From positions 40,586,194-40,650,193 of the forward strand of contig CP136069.1 of assembly GCA_032622095.1 (NCBI GenBank): a stretch of DNA of 64,000 nucleotides, written 5' to 3'. How positions within the stretch are numbered: position 1 is the first letter of the stretch; every line of letters begins with the position of its first letter. This document shows positions 33,748 through 45,208 of the stretch, piece after piece. The translations under genes and the position numbers were made by a program. The notes under the pieces were generated by a model, which did not search any database, had not been told where the DNA came from, and worked only from the letters and a program-made list of their open reading frames with translations. Source of the stretch: Siphonodentalium dalli. Taxonomy: Eukaryota; Mollusca; Scaphopoda; Gadilida; Siphonodentaliidae.

Positions 33748-34241
33748 AGGCACGTGCGGCCTTAATTGTCGAAAATATTCATATTTGTTCCAAACACCGT
33801 AAACAGAAAAACATTAAAACGCATACAGTTTCGTTCATATATACCATGTCCATCGCGTAAACAGCATGTTATCACAAAGACCTACTATATTTTACCTAAG
33901 CAAGAGCCTGATTGTGTTACAGAAGATAGCACAATGCTACTGGCTAATCACACACAAATGGCATAAACGCTCTTTATTAGTTCCAGATAAGGTATTCACC
34001 AACAAAGAACGCTCTTTATGTTTACCATCATAATATAAACAAACACAAGAAAAGTTACTTTTTATGCTTTTGTTTACATAACAATGGTCAAAGATATGAC
34101 AATAACATACTGTTTATGCGATATTTCTTATTTGTATACGGACAAAGTCTATATACATTTTGATGTTCTCTCTGTTTGTGGCGGTTTTTGACGGGTGAAG
34201 ATATTTTCACGGGATACCCACCGCCAAGGCCAACCGTGTCT
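33748..34241. mobile_element. TTAA-target MITE (piggyBac-like), copy 2, unit 2 only
   Basis: Absent from units 1 and 4, which show the empty site CTTCCTTAATGTTCACG; here TTAA is duplicated at 33744-33747 and 34242-34245. Ends AGGCACGTGCGGCCTT and (reverse complement) AGACACGGTTGGCCTT match at 12 of 16. Right-end blocks GGCGGTGGGTAT and GTCAAAAACCGCCA identify it as the family of 8901-9268. 494 bp. The filled/empty comparison proves a mobile insertion after the unit duplicated, or its loss from the other units. Confidence 0.85.
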
Positions 34242-34598
34242 TTAATGTTCACGTCCAACAGTCATCAGCTATAGGACATTGCATTAAAGGGCCTACATGG
34301 TGCTATATCATAAGAGTTGCATGAAAGAGGAAATTATATACATGATCGCATGAAGTGTTATTAGGCTGAAATACTGAGTTACTTATTGGACTTGAAGATT
34401 AAAGGCCTATCTAGCCAGTGACTTAATTCCAAATGCTACAATATAAAATGCTACAATATGTGTTACAAGTTATATATCTTGTGGAAAAAAATATGATGAA
34501 ATATGAGTAGAAGCTCAACAGTGAGGTAACAGTGAAAGTTGTCCAAGATACATATACCACAATCGAACTATATGTAAATAAATGTAATATAGTATTAA

Positions 34599-34991
34599 CC
34601 CTTTACCCAACAGAAGGGCCCTGTGCCAATGCATTCTCTTATATATGCGAGTCGACCATAGGTCGCCTCGCATATATAAGAGAATGCATTGGCTTAACAC
34701 ATTAAAAATTATAAAATTGTTAAAGAATGTAAGAAAAAATGATAAAAAGTGTTAAAAAAAAGATTTTTTTTAGGCCAATGCATTCTCTTATATATGCGAG
34801 GCGACCTATGGTCGACTCGCATATATAAGAGAATGCATTGGCACAGGGCATAACTGTAACTATCACAATGTGGTCAAGGAGCCGGTTCCAATGATATCCA
34901 TATTTGTATGGTTCTATTGAGACAGAACGAAGATAATTTAGGCTGTTGAAGCTTTATTTGGCCGGTTTTGGCCGGTTTGTTGGGTAAAGGG
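34599..34991. mobile_element. 393-bp palindromic TTAA element, unit 2
   Basis: TTAA (34595-34598, 34992-34995) flanks perfect 14-bp TIRs CCCTTTACCCAACA. The CCC start and TTAA target are piggyBac-like. Two 69-bp hairpins lie inside (34625-34693, 34774-34842). Unit 1 has no element at the same point, only TTAATTAATTAA (24732-24743). The right part reads ATGGTTCTATTGAGACAG and GGCCGGTTTTGGCCGGTTTG. No coding sequence. Confidence 0.85.
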
Positions 34992-35002
34992 TTAAAACAT
35001 AT

Positions 35003-35236
35003 CTAAAACTTTCCTACTGATAGTGAAAGGTCATCAACTGCCCCTTTCTTGTAAATGGGAGTTGTGAAGCTGTGGGAACATATTGATGGAAAATCTCCAG
35101 AGGATAAAATCCCATTGAATACATGACATAGGGGTTTACACAATTCCAAGGATGAGCATTGTCGTATAATCAGGTTCTGACTCCGTGCATTGTTACAGTG
35201 TAGACTGTAACTTTTTGCTGGCCTTGAACATGACAT
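35003..35236 (-). pseudogene. Non-LTR reverse transcriptase fragment, unit 2
   Basis: As in unit 1, but a one-base insertion (GAAAGG for GAAGG) after YKKGAVDD changes the terminal residues. Units 3 and 4 share the insertion; unit 5 does not. Confidence 0.6.
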
Positions 35237-35397
35237 TCTCGATTGCTAACATTGGTTTCTCCAGGCACAGGCATGACACGAACGCCGCTGCATAACAAAC
35301 AACCATCATCGAAATATATACTTGTATCTGGAATTAAGAACAGTAAATTGTAATAGTATACCTCATGTGACTTGCTCTCGTTCTGGTTGGCTTTAAA

Positions 35398-35889
35398 ATG
35401 TACTCATACTCACTTACAATTGTCTTTCTATTGATAGTAATATACTCAATTCTCACAATCGGATTGACTCCTGAAGATATGACCAATATGAAACTCCCTT
35501 GTACGTGCAATATCGGCATATCATTAGACTTATTCATTAAAGCCTCTTGGTGGTTTGAGCTCCAACATGTACCAAATATTATTCGCTTTTGATTTTTATC
35601 CCAGTATCGAAATAGGTCGATACATACTTCAATTACCTTTCTACGGGCATTATATGTCCCAGAAATACGCATCGGAGTCATAAAAAGTACAAATTTGAAC
35701 ACGGTGTTTGGGTCCAAAAACAAACAACACCCATGTACACGGCATGGAACAGAAAAGAGAATTCAGTGTTGGTATGTTCATGATATGGTAGAAATAAAGA
35801 GCGAATGTTACACTTCTGTGCGAGAAATTGAAAACACCTGGACAATAGCTGTGACCATGGGAAATATTGTTCAGAGCACATGTAGCTGA
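35398..35889 (+). pseudogene. 163-residue frame broken by a nonsense codon, unit 2
   Basis: Near-identical to 25145-25636, but codon 65 is TGA instead of TTA (35590-35592). The second residue is Tyr rather than Asp. The same stop occurs in unit 4, so it was copied by exchange between units rather than arising twice. Confidence 0.4.
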
Positions 35890-36249
35890 TATATCCATAG
35901 GTGGTGTATTTAACAACCTATCTTATACCCTTTTCCAAATTCCGCAGACAAAATTTCGAAGCTCGAATGGGCCATGTCCGTTTAATTTTAGTGATCTTAC
36001 AAGTATCTCCTTAACCTAGATATTACATGTTTTGTTTTAAATCGTGAGGTCCGAACCCATGTATACGTGTACATCTTTGACTACTTTAACCACTTAAACC
36101 TGATATATCCTTTTTCTTATCAGCACTATACTCTTTACTCTTTACTATATTTTCATGAGAGCAAATCATCACGGGTAGAGGATCGTCAATAAGTTGCATA
36201 ACTTGTACTCCAATCCCCTGTTGCCATATCACATGTATAATTATATCAT

Positions 36250-37012
36250 ACTAGAAGGTGACCCGACTTCGTCCGGGCTTTGACCTTGAATTGACCATTT
36301 TGAAGGTTAAGGTCAGGTGGGGTCAAACACCAACACCCCAAAAATGGTGGAAATCGGCCCAGCGGATACCGGGAAATCGGCCCAGCGGATAGCGAGATAC
36401 CCTATGCATCAAATTTCGTCCGTAAAAATCCGCCAGTTTAACCCGATTTGATTTCCACTCAAGTATATAAACGCGCCTCATATACACACGCTCATTAATT
36501 ATCAAGTTTCAACGTAAAGATAAATTACCATCGGTGCCCGAGATATCGCCAAGACGTCTGAAACAGTCAAATGCATCGGCCGGTTAAGCGTTAACGTGAT
36601 CTAACGTTATGACCTCCAACGACGTCATAGGAGTTACGCATTGTTTTTATCCTGATGGAAGATAGTACCACTTCTTCTTGATAATTGAGACAGATAACTA
36701 AAACGGATACATACGCATTATATATCGTTGGAAAGAGGGAACACGAAAGATTCTCACAGTGTCATTATTATGACTGGCATTTTATTATTCGCGCTGTTTC
36801 GAATCGATTTGTAAGCACCGAACTCAAATGAAAGTCCCGTAACACAGCGTAAAAACAGATTTGACCTCGGCACGTGAAAAGTTGACCTCGGATCTGAAAA
36901 TTAATATGCCTATGCCACTTCCCGATCGATAGTATCCTCACATACGAAGTTTCATCGAAATCGGGTCGGCCGTTTTCGAGTTCATCGCGAACACACACAC
37001 ACACACACACAC
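36250..37012 (+). mobile_element. Retroelement-like 3' region ending in (CA)11, unit 2
   Basis: Copy of 25998-26780 with a shorter terminal tract (22 nt). Confidence 0.5.
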
Positions 37013-37267
37013 GCAGTCTAACGCCGTGTGTCAATTGGGGTCTTTTGCGTCAAACCTACAACCGGGTTCTACCCTTTCCGCTGTTCCTACCACCTAGAAA
37101 ATTCGGAAGTAGACACGGAAGGACAACTGAAGCGTTTTCAGGCAAAAATAAAACCAGTAAGTCAGTCATTTAACTTTGTGTTTTTATAATCATAACTGGG
37201 CTCAGGTGTGACACATGTGTATGACAAATGGGAAAGTCATATGTAAATAAATGGCATCGCGCTTATG

Positions 37268-37805
37268 TGCACCGCAGTCCAATTGCGCTTCAGTTCAGCG
37301 CAAAGTCGCCGCACCGCAGTGCAATTGCGCTTGAGCGTGGTGCAATGTAGCCGAACCACAGTGCAATTGCGCTTGAGCGTGGTGCAATGTAGCCGAACCG
37401 CAGTACAATTGCGCTTGAGTGCAGCGCAATTTTGCCGCACCGCAGTGCAATTGCGCTTGAGTGCAGCGCAATTTCGCACCAACACAGCGCAATTTCGCTT
37501 CAGTGCAGCGCACCACAGTGCAATTGCGCTTGAGCGTGGTGCAATGTAGCCGAACAACAGTGCAATTGCGCTTGAGCGTGGTGCAATGTAGCCGAACCAC
37601 AGTGCAATTGCGCTTGATCGTGGTGCAATGTAGCCGAACCACAGTGCAATTGCGCTTGATTGCAGCGCAATTTCGCCGCACCGCAGTGCATTTGCGCTTG
37701 AGTGCAGCGCAATATCGCCGCACCACAGCGCAATTGCGCTTCAGTGCAGCGCAATGTCGTCGCACCTCAGTGCAATTGCGCTTCAGTGCAATGCAGCGCA
37801 ATCGT
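37268..37805. repeat. 42-bp minisatellite, unit 2
   Basis: Same copy number and order as unit 1. It carries GATCGTGGTG in one repeat as a private change, and shares GCTTGATTGCAGCG with units 1 and 5. Confidence 0.95.
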
Positions 37806-40424
37806 GACCACTGTGCAATTTTGTCCCTCAGCGCAATAGTCCAAGCGTGTGCATTTGACCGCCGAAACTACGCTGGTACTCGTTCGTTGGTTACAGTGAT
37901 CTCGCTGGATCGCGTATGCACAGCGCAATTTTGCATAATTTTAGCGCAATTTGACTTGAGCAAAGCGCGATTGCACTTGAGTGCAATTGTTCGTAATTAG
38001 TTCAGCAGTCAAATGAGTCTGCGTGCATGGTATGTAGGCATTGTGTGAATTATCATACATATAAATAATGATAACCGTTTTCGCAAAAGATATATGCGAA
38101 AATAACACAACGCAAACGTGCCTACTTCACAATCAAATTAACCCAGTTAAATAGCCCAGGGTGTGCCCTTTTCCAACGATGCATAGCACGATAGCGTGCT
38201 TTATGCCGGTCTTTAGTTATGGCGTTTTGTAATAACGAGCCTGCCTTTTAGCTGCATTTAATTTCCCTCCAGATAAATTGCTTAACGAATATGCCCCTGT
38301 TAGGCTGACGCAGATTCAATAGATTCCCGTCTCGCAAAGAATTGGCCGCGCAGAAATTTCAGCGGCATATCATTTCGCTCGAGATAACTGATTGAACCAA
38401 TCTACCTTAATAAGGCGACGAGCTTCCAGGTTTTGCATCGCGCGAACGCAATTAGCCGGCTGCTTGCTAATCTGATTCAACATAGGATCGCAGGGTTTTT
38501 ATTGAAATGTTTTGTCACGGTTGGCGTCTGCGAGGTAATTCGATTATATGTCCATCTTAACATGGGTCGACATCGCGGGAGCAGTCAAGATCCGACCTCA
38601 ACCAAATTTGTTGTCAAGTTGATGTGGGGGGTTTACATGACCTTGACCTTGACCCTAAAATAACCTTGACCTTTGTTGAAAGACATCTCACTTAAGGGGC
38701 TATTTTGCTAGATATGTGTTGCGATGTACGCGCTTATGTCAATATCCAGAGGCCTCGTATAGCTGTCATTGATAAATATACCGGTATCAAGGAGGCTCCT
38801 ACAATACTTTAGTCTGTATCTGACGAACAGACACATGGGACTACGATATAAACTTAAACTAGACCTCCATAGAGAATAACATAGGAGTTGAGTGAAATTG
38901 TGGGTAAAATCGCGATTTGGAGATGCGCATGTTAACGGAGCTGTTTATTGAATACAATGTGTTCTGTCCGTGTCATACATACCCGACCCGGTGAACTATA
39001 CAACGTACGCCGAAACCTGCCATATTCTACATATGAAAGTTTTGTTTCTATTGGCACAATTAGGATCTCGGATACACAATAGTTGATAGGATCACACACC
39101 AAAAATGTTAAAAACCAGACGAGTTATCCAAACGGGCTCAACTGGACTTTTCGTTTTCTATCTATAATTTGAGCTCTCGCGAACCCGTTTGTACGCTGTT
39201 TACAATCGGGCTCGCGGGACAAACGGGCTCGAGCCCGATTAGAAGGTTTAAAGTCTGGAATGTAAGCCCCATTGTAGGCGATTGTTAACTCACACGCACA
39301 CACACACCACACACACACAGACAGATCTTCCAAAATATATAATAGATATTGTACCTTAAGCTATATATTCATGGCACAATAAACTACTATCTATACTTGT
39401 ATGCCAAAAATAAGTTCCTCGAGAACCACTATTTTGGCATAGTCAACTCCAAGACATGCGCTATTTATTAACTAGTCACACACTAACGGGCGGGGAGTCC
39501 ACGTGTATAGATTACTAAGCTTTTGTGATATCATGTATACTGTATATTTCAATACCTTGAAACAATTAATTATTATCCAGTGAAAATGTTATGCCCTTCA
39601 AGTTGATGCGATTATTTTAAGCACGTATATATGCGTAACTGCTTGTACACATTGTACCAATCATGCATGACATAACTTATTCTCGGGAGAGAGATGTTCT
39701 TTGTGATACGAATGGACGTCGGACCGTAGTCGGTATATATTCAACATGAGAGATTTGAATATGATTGTTGTATTAAAGTCCGATTTGACATCATAAACTA
39801 CCATCGGTGCGTTTTCTGTACCAGAAAATAATCATGAATCCGTTAATAAGAGGTTTCTAGTGGCCACAGATGGAAGCTTAAACAGGTTTTGGATATTTGT
39901 CAGCCTAGCAAAAAAATCAAATGACAGTCTGTGATAAAGAGCGTCCACGATTTCCTTTCACATAAACAGTAGAGGGTTAAAAGCGTTCTAAATAACATAA
40001 TCGTATGTGCTCGTTTTCAGCGTGAACCGGCTGGTTGATTTTGTGGATTTTCCGATTCCTGTGCAATACAAATAATGGTGACTGCAAGTCTTTCTCTTTT
40101 GCCAGCTAATCTACAAATTACGTCAGGAAATATTTTTTACAAATCTGGTGTCAATCTATATGGATTCTCATTTTGTTTACCGAAATAAAGATGGTGGTAT
40201 CTCTCCCCTGAATCCGTTGTAGCAACAAAAATCTAAATGTTCCTAATAAACCCATGGAACTGGAACTGGAACTGGAGCGCGTGACCAAAATTCGGAGAAC
40301 CAACAACTTGTTTAACCGGAAACGATGGGCGCCCTTGTAATTTTTACCGTGATTACCCCCCCCCCCCCACAATTCGGCACAGACTTTGTAAAAAATTCCA
40401 AATTTTCTGCTTACAGGCAGAATA

Positions 40425-40928
40425 CACTCTTAGAACAAATGTGTATAAATACTACACAAAATGTGTTACATTTGATCTTAAACAAAATTGTATAGAAATG
40501 ACACATGACATATGATTATTAAATATGTCGGTGGAATATCATCAACGTTGAATATTATTGAATATGTGAGTGTATCATAGTTATTAGATGAAATGTGTTC
40601 TATTGGAGAAACACAGAACAAACAATTGGCAGCAGCTTTAAATTTTGTTATACACTATGTTTGTGCAAAAACTGAACAACACATAATTGTGTAGCACAAA
40701 GTTTTAAAGCAGCTGCCAATCTTTTATTATGGCAGCTTTTACGAGGTTTATGTCTCAAATAGAAAATATCTCATATATTAAATATAATATACTCACATAT
40801 TCACTCATATTCAATGTTGAGAAAATTCCACCGACACATTTATGTCATGTGTCATTTCTACACAATTTTGTTTAAGATCAAATGTAACACATATTGTGTA
40901 GTATTTATACACATTTGTTCTAAGAGTG
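40425..40928. mobile_element. TA-site MITE, unit 2
   Basis: 504-bp version with the central deletion shared with units 3 and 4 (GGAGAAACACAGAAC). Confidence 0.7.
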
Positions 40929-41059
40929 TAAGTTACTTGCATTCAATGCCATTGATAATATATATGAATCACGAATACTCAATAATAACTTCCAGAGTAA
41001 TACGATAAGAATAACCATAAACAAAATTATTGGGAACGCTTTCTAGTAATCGGCGTTAA

Positions 41060-42220
41060 CCATTTCATGACGGGAACTGCGCTGGTGAAGTATCAAAGAT
41101 GCTGTGCCAGTGCATTCTCTTATATACGCGACTCTCACATAGGGAGCGGCATCGCATATATATAAGAGAATTCACTGACTGTCAATGTAAATAATATTAG
41201 GCCAATGCATTATCTTATACATGTACATGTATATACGAGGCTCGGGAGACTCGCATATATGTGACCCGCCATATCAAATCCAGTCGTAAGTCGGGATTTT
41301 TTTTACCTTGTGCCAATGCATTCTCTTATATATGCGAGTCGACCATAGGTCGCCTCGCATATATAAGAGAATGCATTGGCCTAACAATTTTTTATCATTT
41401 TTTTAAAATAAATGTTTCTTACAATTTTTAGGATATAAAATAAAAAACATCCATTACCCTGCAGGGAGCCCTACACATATATAGAAGCACATAGAAGAGT
41501 GTCGTCTACTCATGTTTGTCTGGGGCTCTGTATGGGTGAAATTATAAAATTGTTAAAGAATACAAGAACAAATTATAAATATTGTAAAAAATTGTTAGGC
41601 CAATGCATTCTCTTCTATATGCGAGGCGACCTATGGTCGATTCGCATATATAAGAGAATGCATTGGCACAGGGTAAAAAAAATCCCGACTTACGACTGGA
41701 TTTGATATGGCGGGTCACATATAAGAGAATGCATTTGCACAGGGTTTTCACAAAATTTAAATGAAGCTCCAGTCATGGAAGGGTTAAATGTGTTTTAAAA
41801 CAATGGACAACGAGCATAAATGGCTTTTACCCATGCATGGCGATCTGTTTTATTTTTTGGCTGCCCATCCAAAATTCTGAAGTTGTCGTATCTCTTCTCG
41901 GTCGCCTCGCATATATAAGAGAATGCATTGGCCTAACTATTTTTTTACAATTTTAATAATTTGTTCTTGTATTCTTTAACAATTTTATAATTTCACCCAT
42001 ACAGAGCCCCAGACAAACATGAGCAGACGACACTCTTCTATATGCTTATATATATGTGTGGGGCACCCTGCAGGGTAATGGATGTTTTTTATTTTATGTC
42101 CTAAAAATTGTAAGAAACATTTATTTAAAAAAAATGATAAAAAATTGTTAGGCCAATGCATTCTCTTATATATGCGAGGCGACCTATGGTCGACTCGCAT
42201 ATATAAGAGAATGCATTGGC
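41060..42220. mobile_element. Hairpin-bearing TTAA element cluster, unit 2
   Basis: TTAA at 41056-41059 and 41784-41787 bounds the main element. Full hairpins lie at 41312-41380, 41599-41667 and 42152-42220, and a half hairpin near 41903-41935. The inverted arm relation between 41312-41630 and 41903-42220 is kept. Confidence 0.75.
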
Positions 42221-42369
42221 ACAGGGCATAACTGTAACTATCACAATGTGGTCAAGGAGCCGGTTCCAATGATATCCATATTTGTATGGTTCTATTGAGA
42301 CAGAACGAAGATAATTTAGGCTGTTGAAGCTTTATTTGGTCGGTTTTGGCCGGTTTGTTGGGTAAAGGG
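42221..42369. mobile_element. Right part of the palindromic TTAA element, unit 3
   Basis: Continues from hairpin 42152-42220 with CACAGGGCATAACTG to the right TIR TGTTGGGTAAAGGG and TTAA. Its left part is replaced by the hairpin cluster of unit 2. Confidence 0.8.
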
Positions 42370-42380
42370 TTAAAACATAT

Positions 42381-42614
42381 CTAAAACTTTCCTACTGATA
42401 GTGAAAGGTCATCAACTGCCCCTTTCTTGTAAATGGGAGTTGTGAAGCTGTGGGAACATATTGATGGAAAATCTCCAGAGGATAAAATCCTATTGAATAC
42501 ATGACATAGGGGTTTACACAATTCCAAGGATGAGCATTGTCGTATAATCAGGTTCTGACTCCATGCATTGTTACAGTGTAGACTGTAACTTTTTGCTGGC
42601 CTTGAACATGACAT
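42381..42614 (-). pseudogene. Non-LTR reverse transcriptase fragment, unit 3
   Basis: Contains LELCKPLCHVFNRILSSG and PIYKKGAVDD, with the GAAAGG insertion. Confidence 0.6.
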
Positions 42615-42775
42615 TCTCGATTGCTAACATTGGTTTTTCCAGGCACAGGCTTGACACGAACGCCGCTGCATAACAAACAACCATCATCGAAATATATACT
42701 TGTATCTGGAATTAAGAACAGTAAATTGTAATAGTATACCTCATGTGACTTGCTCTCGTTCTGGTTGGCTTTAAA

Positions 42776-43264
42776 ATGGACTCTTACTCACTTACAATTG
42801 TCTTTCTATTGATAGTAATATACTCAATTCTCACAATCGGATTGACTCCTGAAGATATGACCAATATGAAACTCCCTTGTACGTGCAATATCGGCATATC
42901 ATTAGACTTATTCATTAAAGCCTCTTGGTGGTTTGAGCTCCAACATGTACCAAATATTATTCGCTTTTTATTTTTATCCCAGTATCGAAATAGGTCGATA
43001 CATACTTCAATTACCTTTCTACGGGCATTATATGTCCCAGAAATACGCATCGGAGTCATACAAAGTACAAATTTGAACACGGTGTTTGGGTCCAAAAACA
43101 AACAACACCCATGTACACGGCATGGAACAGAAAAGAGAATTCAGTGTTGGTATGTTCATTATATGGTAGAAATAAAGAGCGAATGTTACACTTCTGTGCG
43201 AGAAATTGAAAACACCTGGACAATAGCTGTGACCATGGGAAATAATTGTTCAGAGCACATGTAG
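42776..43264 (+). CDS. 163-residue frame, unit 3 (altered C-terminus, 162 residues)
   Basis: Codon 65 is intact (TTA). A one-base A insertion near 43245 (GGGAAATAATTG) shifts the last few codons, replacing the final cysteine context IVQSTCS by NCSEHM, so one cysteine remains at a different spacing. Other differences are few (Asp129 to Tyr, Lys96 to Gln). Function unknown. Confidence 0.27.
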   Translation: MDSYSLTIVFLLIVIYSILTIGLTPEDMTNMKLPCTCNIGISLDLFIKASWWFELQHVPNIIRFLFLSQYRNRSIHTSITFLRALYVPEIRIGVIQSTNLNTVFGSKNKQHPCTRHGTEKRIQCWYVHYMVEIKSECYTSVREIENTWTIAVTMGNNCSEHM

Positions 43265-43628
43265 CTGATATATCCATAGGTGGTGTATTTAACAACCTAT
43301 CTTATACCCTTTTCCAAATTCCGCAGACAAAATTTCGAAGCTCGAATGGGCCATGTCCGTTTAATTTTAGTGATCTTACAAGTATCTCCTTAACCTAGAT
43401 ATTACATGTTTTGTTTTAAATCGTGAGGTCCGAACCCATGTATACGTGTACATCTTTGACTACTTTAACCACTTAAACCTGATATATCCTTTTTCTTATC
43501 AGTACTATACTCTTTACTCTTTACTATATTTTCATGAGAGCAAATCATCACGGGTAGAGGATCGTCAATAAGTTGCATAACTTGTACTCCAATCCCCTGT
43601 TGCCATATCACATGTATAATTATATCAT

Positions 43629-44365
43629 ACTAGAAGGTGACCCGACTTCGTCCGGGCTTTGACCTTGAATTGACCATTTTGAAGGTTAAGGTCAGGTGGG
43701 GTCAAACACCAACACCCCAAAAATGGTGGAAATCGGCCCAGCGGATACCGGGAAATCGGCCCAGCGGATAGCGAGATACCCTATGCATCAAATTTCGTCC
43801 GTAAAAATCCGCCAGTTTAACCCGATTTGATTTCCACTCAAGTATATAAACGCGCCTCATATACACACGCTCATTAATTATCAAGTTTCAACGTAAAGAT
43901 AAATTACCATCGGTGCCCGAGATATCGCCAAGACGTCTGAAACAGTCAAATGCATCGGCCGGTTAAGCGTTAACGTGATCTAACGTTATGACCTCCAACG
44001 ACGTCATAGGAGTTACGCATTGTTTTTATCCTGATGGAAGATAGTACCACTTCTTCTTGATAATTGAGACAGATAACTAAAACGGATACATACGCATTAT
44101 ATATCGTTGGAAAGAGGGAACACGAAAGATTCTCACAGTGTCATTATTATGACTGGCATTTTATTATTCGCGCTGTTTCGAATCGATTTGTAAGCACCGA
44201 ACTCAAATGAAAGTCCCGTAACACAGCGTAAAAACAGATTTGACCTCGGCACGTGAAAAGTTGACCTCGGATCTGAAAATTAATATGCCTATGCCACTTC
44301 CCGATCGATAGTATCCTCACATACGAAGTTTCATCGAAATCGGGTCGGCCGTTTTCGAGTTCATC

Positions 44366-44415
<50 letters not shown>
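43629..44415 (+). mobile_element. Retroelement-like 3' region ending in (CA)23, unit 3
   Basis: Longest CA tract of the five (46 nt), preceded by CATCGCAAAC rather than CATCGCGAAC. Confidence 0.5.
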
Positions 44416-44418
<3 letters not shown>

Positions 44419-44670
44419 GTCTAACGCCGTGTGTCAATTGGGGTCTTTTGCGTCAAACCTACAACCGGGTTCTACCCTTTCCGCTGTTCCTACCACCTAG
44501 AAAATTCGGAAGTAGACACGGAAGGACAACTGAAGCGTTTTCAGGCAAAAATAAAACCAGTAAGTCAGTCATTTAACTTTGTGTTTTTATAATCATAACT
44601 GGGCTCAGGTGTGACACATGTGTATGACAAATGGGAAAGTCATATGTAAATAAATGGCATCGCGCTTATG

Positions 44671-45208
44671 TGCACCGCAGTCCAATTGCGCTTCAGTTCA
44701 GCGCAAAGTCGCCGCACCGCAGTGCAATTGCGCTTGAGCGTGGTGCAATGTAGCCGAACCACAGTGCAATTGCGCTTGAGCGTGGTGCAATGTAGCCGAA
44801 CCGCAGTACAATTGCGCTTGAGTGCAGCGCAATTTTGCCGCACCGCAGTGCAATTGCGCTTGAGTGCAGCGCAATTTCGCACCAACACAGCGCAATTTCG
44901 CTTCAGTGCAGCGCACCAAAGTGCAATTGCGCTTGAGCGTGGTGCAATGTAGCCGAACAACAGTGCAATTGCGCTTGAGCGTGGTGCAATGTAGCCGAAC
45001 CACAGTGCAATTGCGCTTGAGCGTGGTACAATGTAGCCGAACCACAGTGCAATTGCGCTTGAGTGCAGCGCAATTTCGCCGCACCGCAGTGCATTTGCGC
45101 TTGAGTGCAGCGCAATATCGCCGCACCACAGGGCAATTGCGCTTCAGTGCAGCGCAATGTCGTCGCACCTCAGTGCAATTGCGCTTCAGTGCAATGCAGC
45201 GCAATCGT
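44671..45208. repeat. 42-bp minisatellite, unit 3
   Basis: Shares GCTTGAGTGCAGCG at the variable repeat with unit 4. Private changes include CACCAAAGTGC and CACAGGGCAATTG. Confidence 0.95.

Larger units (their letters stand above)
32016..42220 (+). repeat. Segmental duplication unit 2 (long, with two extra insertions)
   Basis: Homologous to unit 1 over its length, but carries the TTAA elements at 33748-34241 and 34599-34991. Its final hairpin (42152-42220) carries CTATGGTCG like the hairpin at 34774-34842, not CTATTGTCG as in unit 1, marking a crossover within the hairpin into unit 3. Confidence 0.9.
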
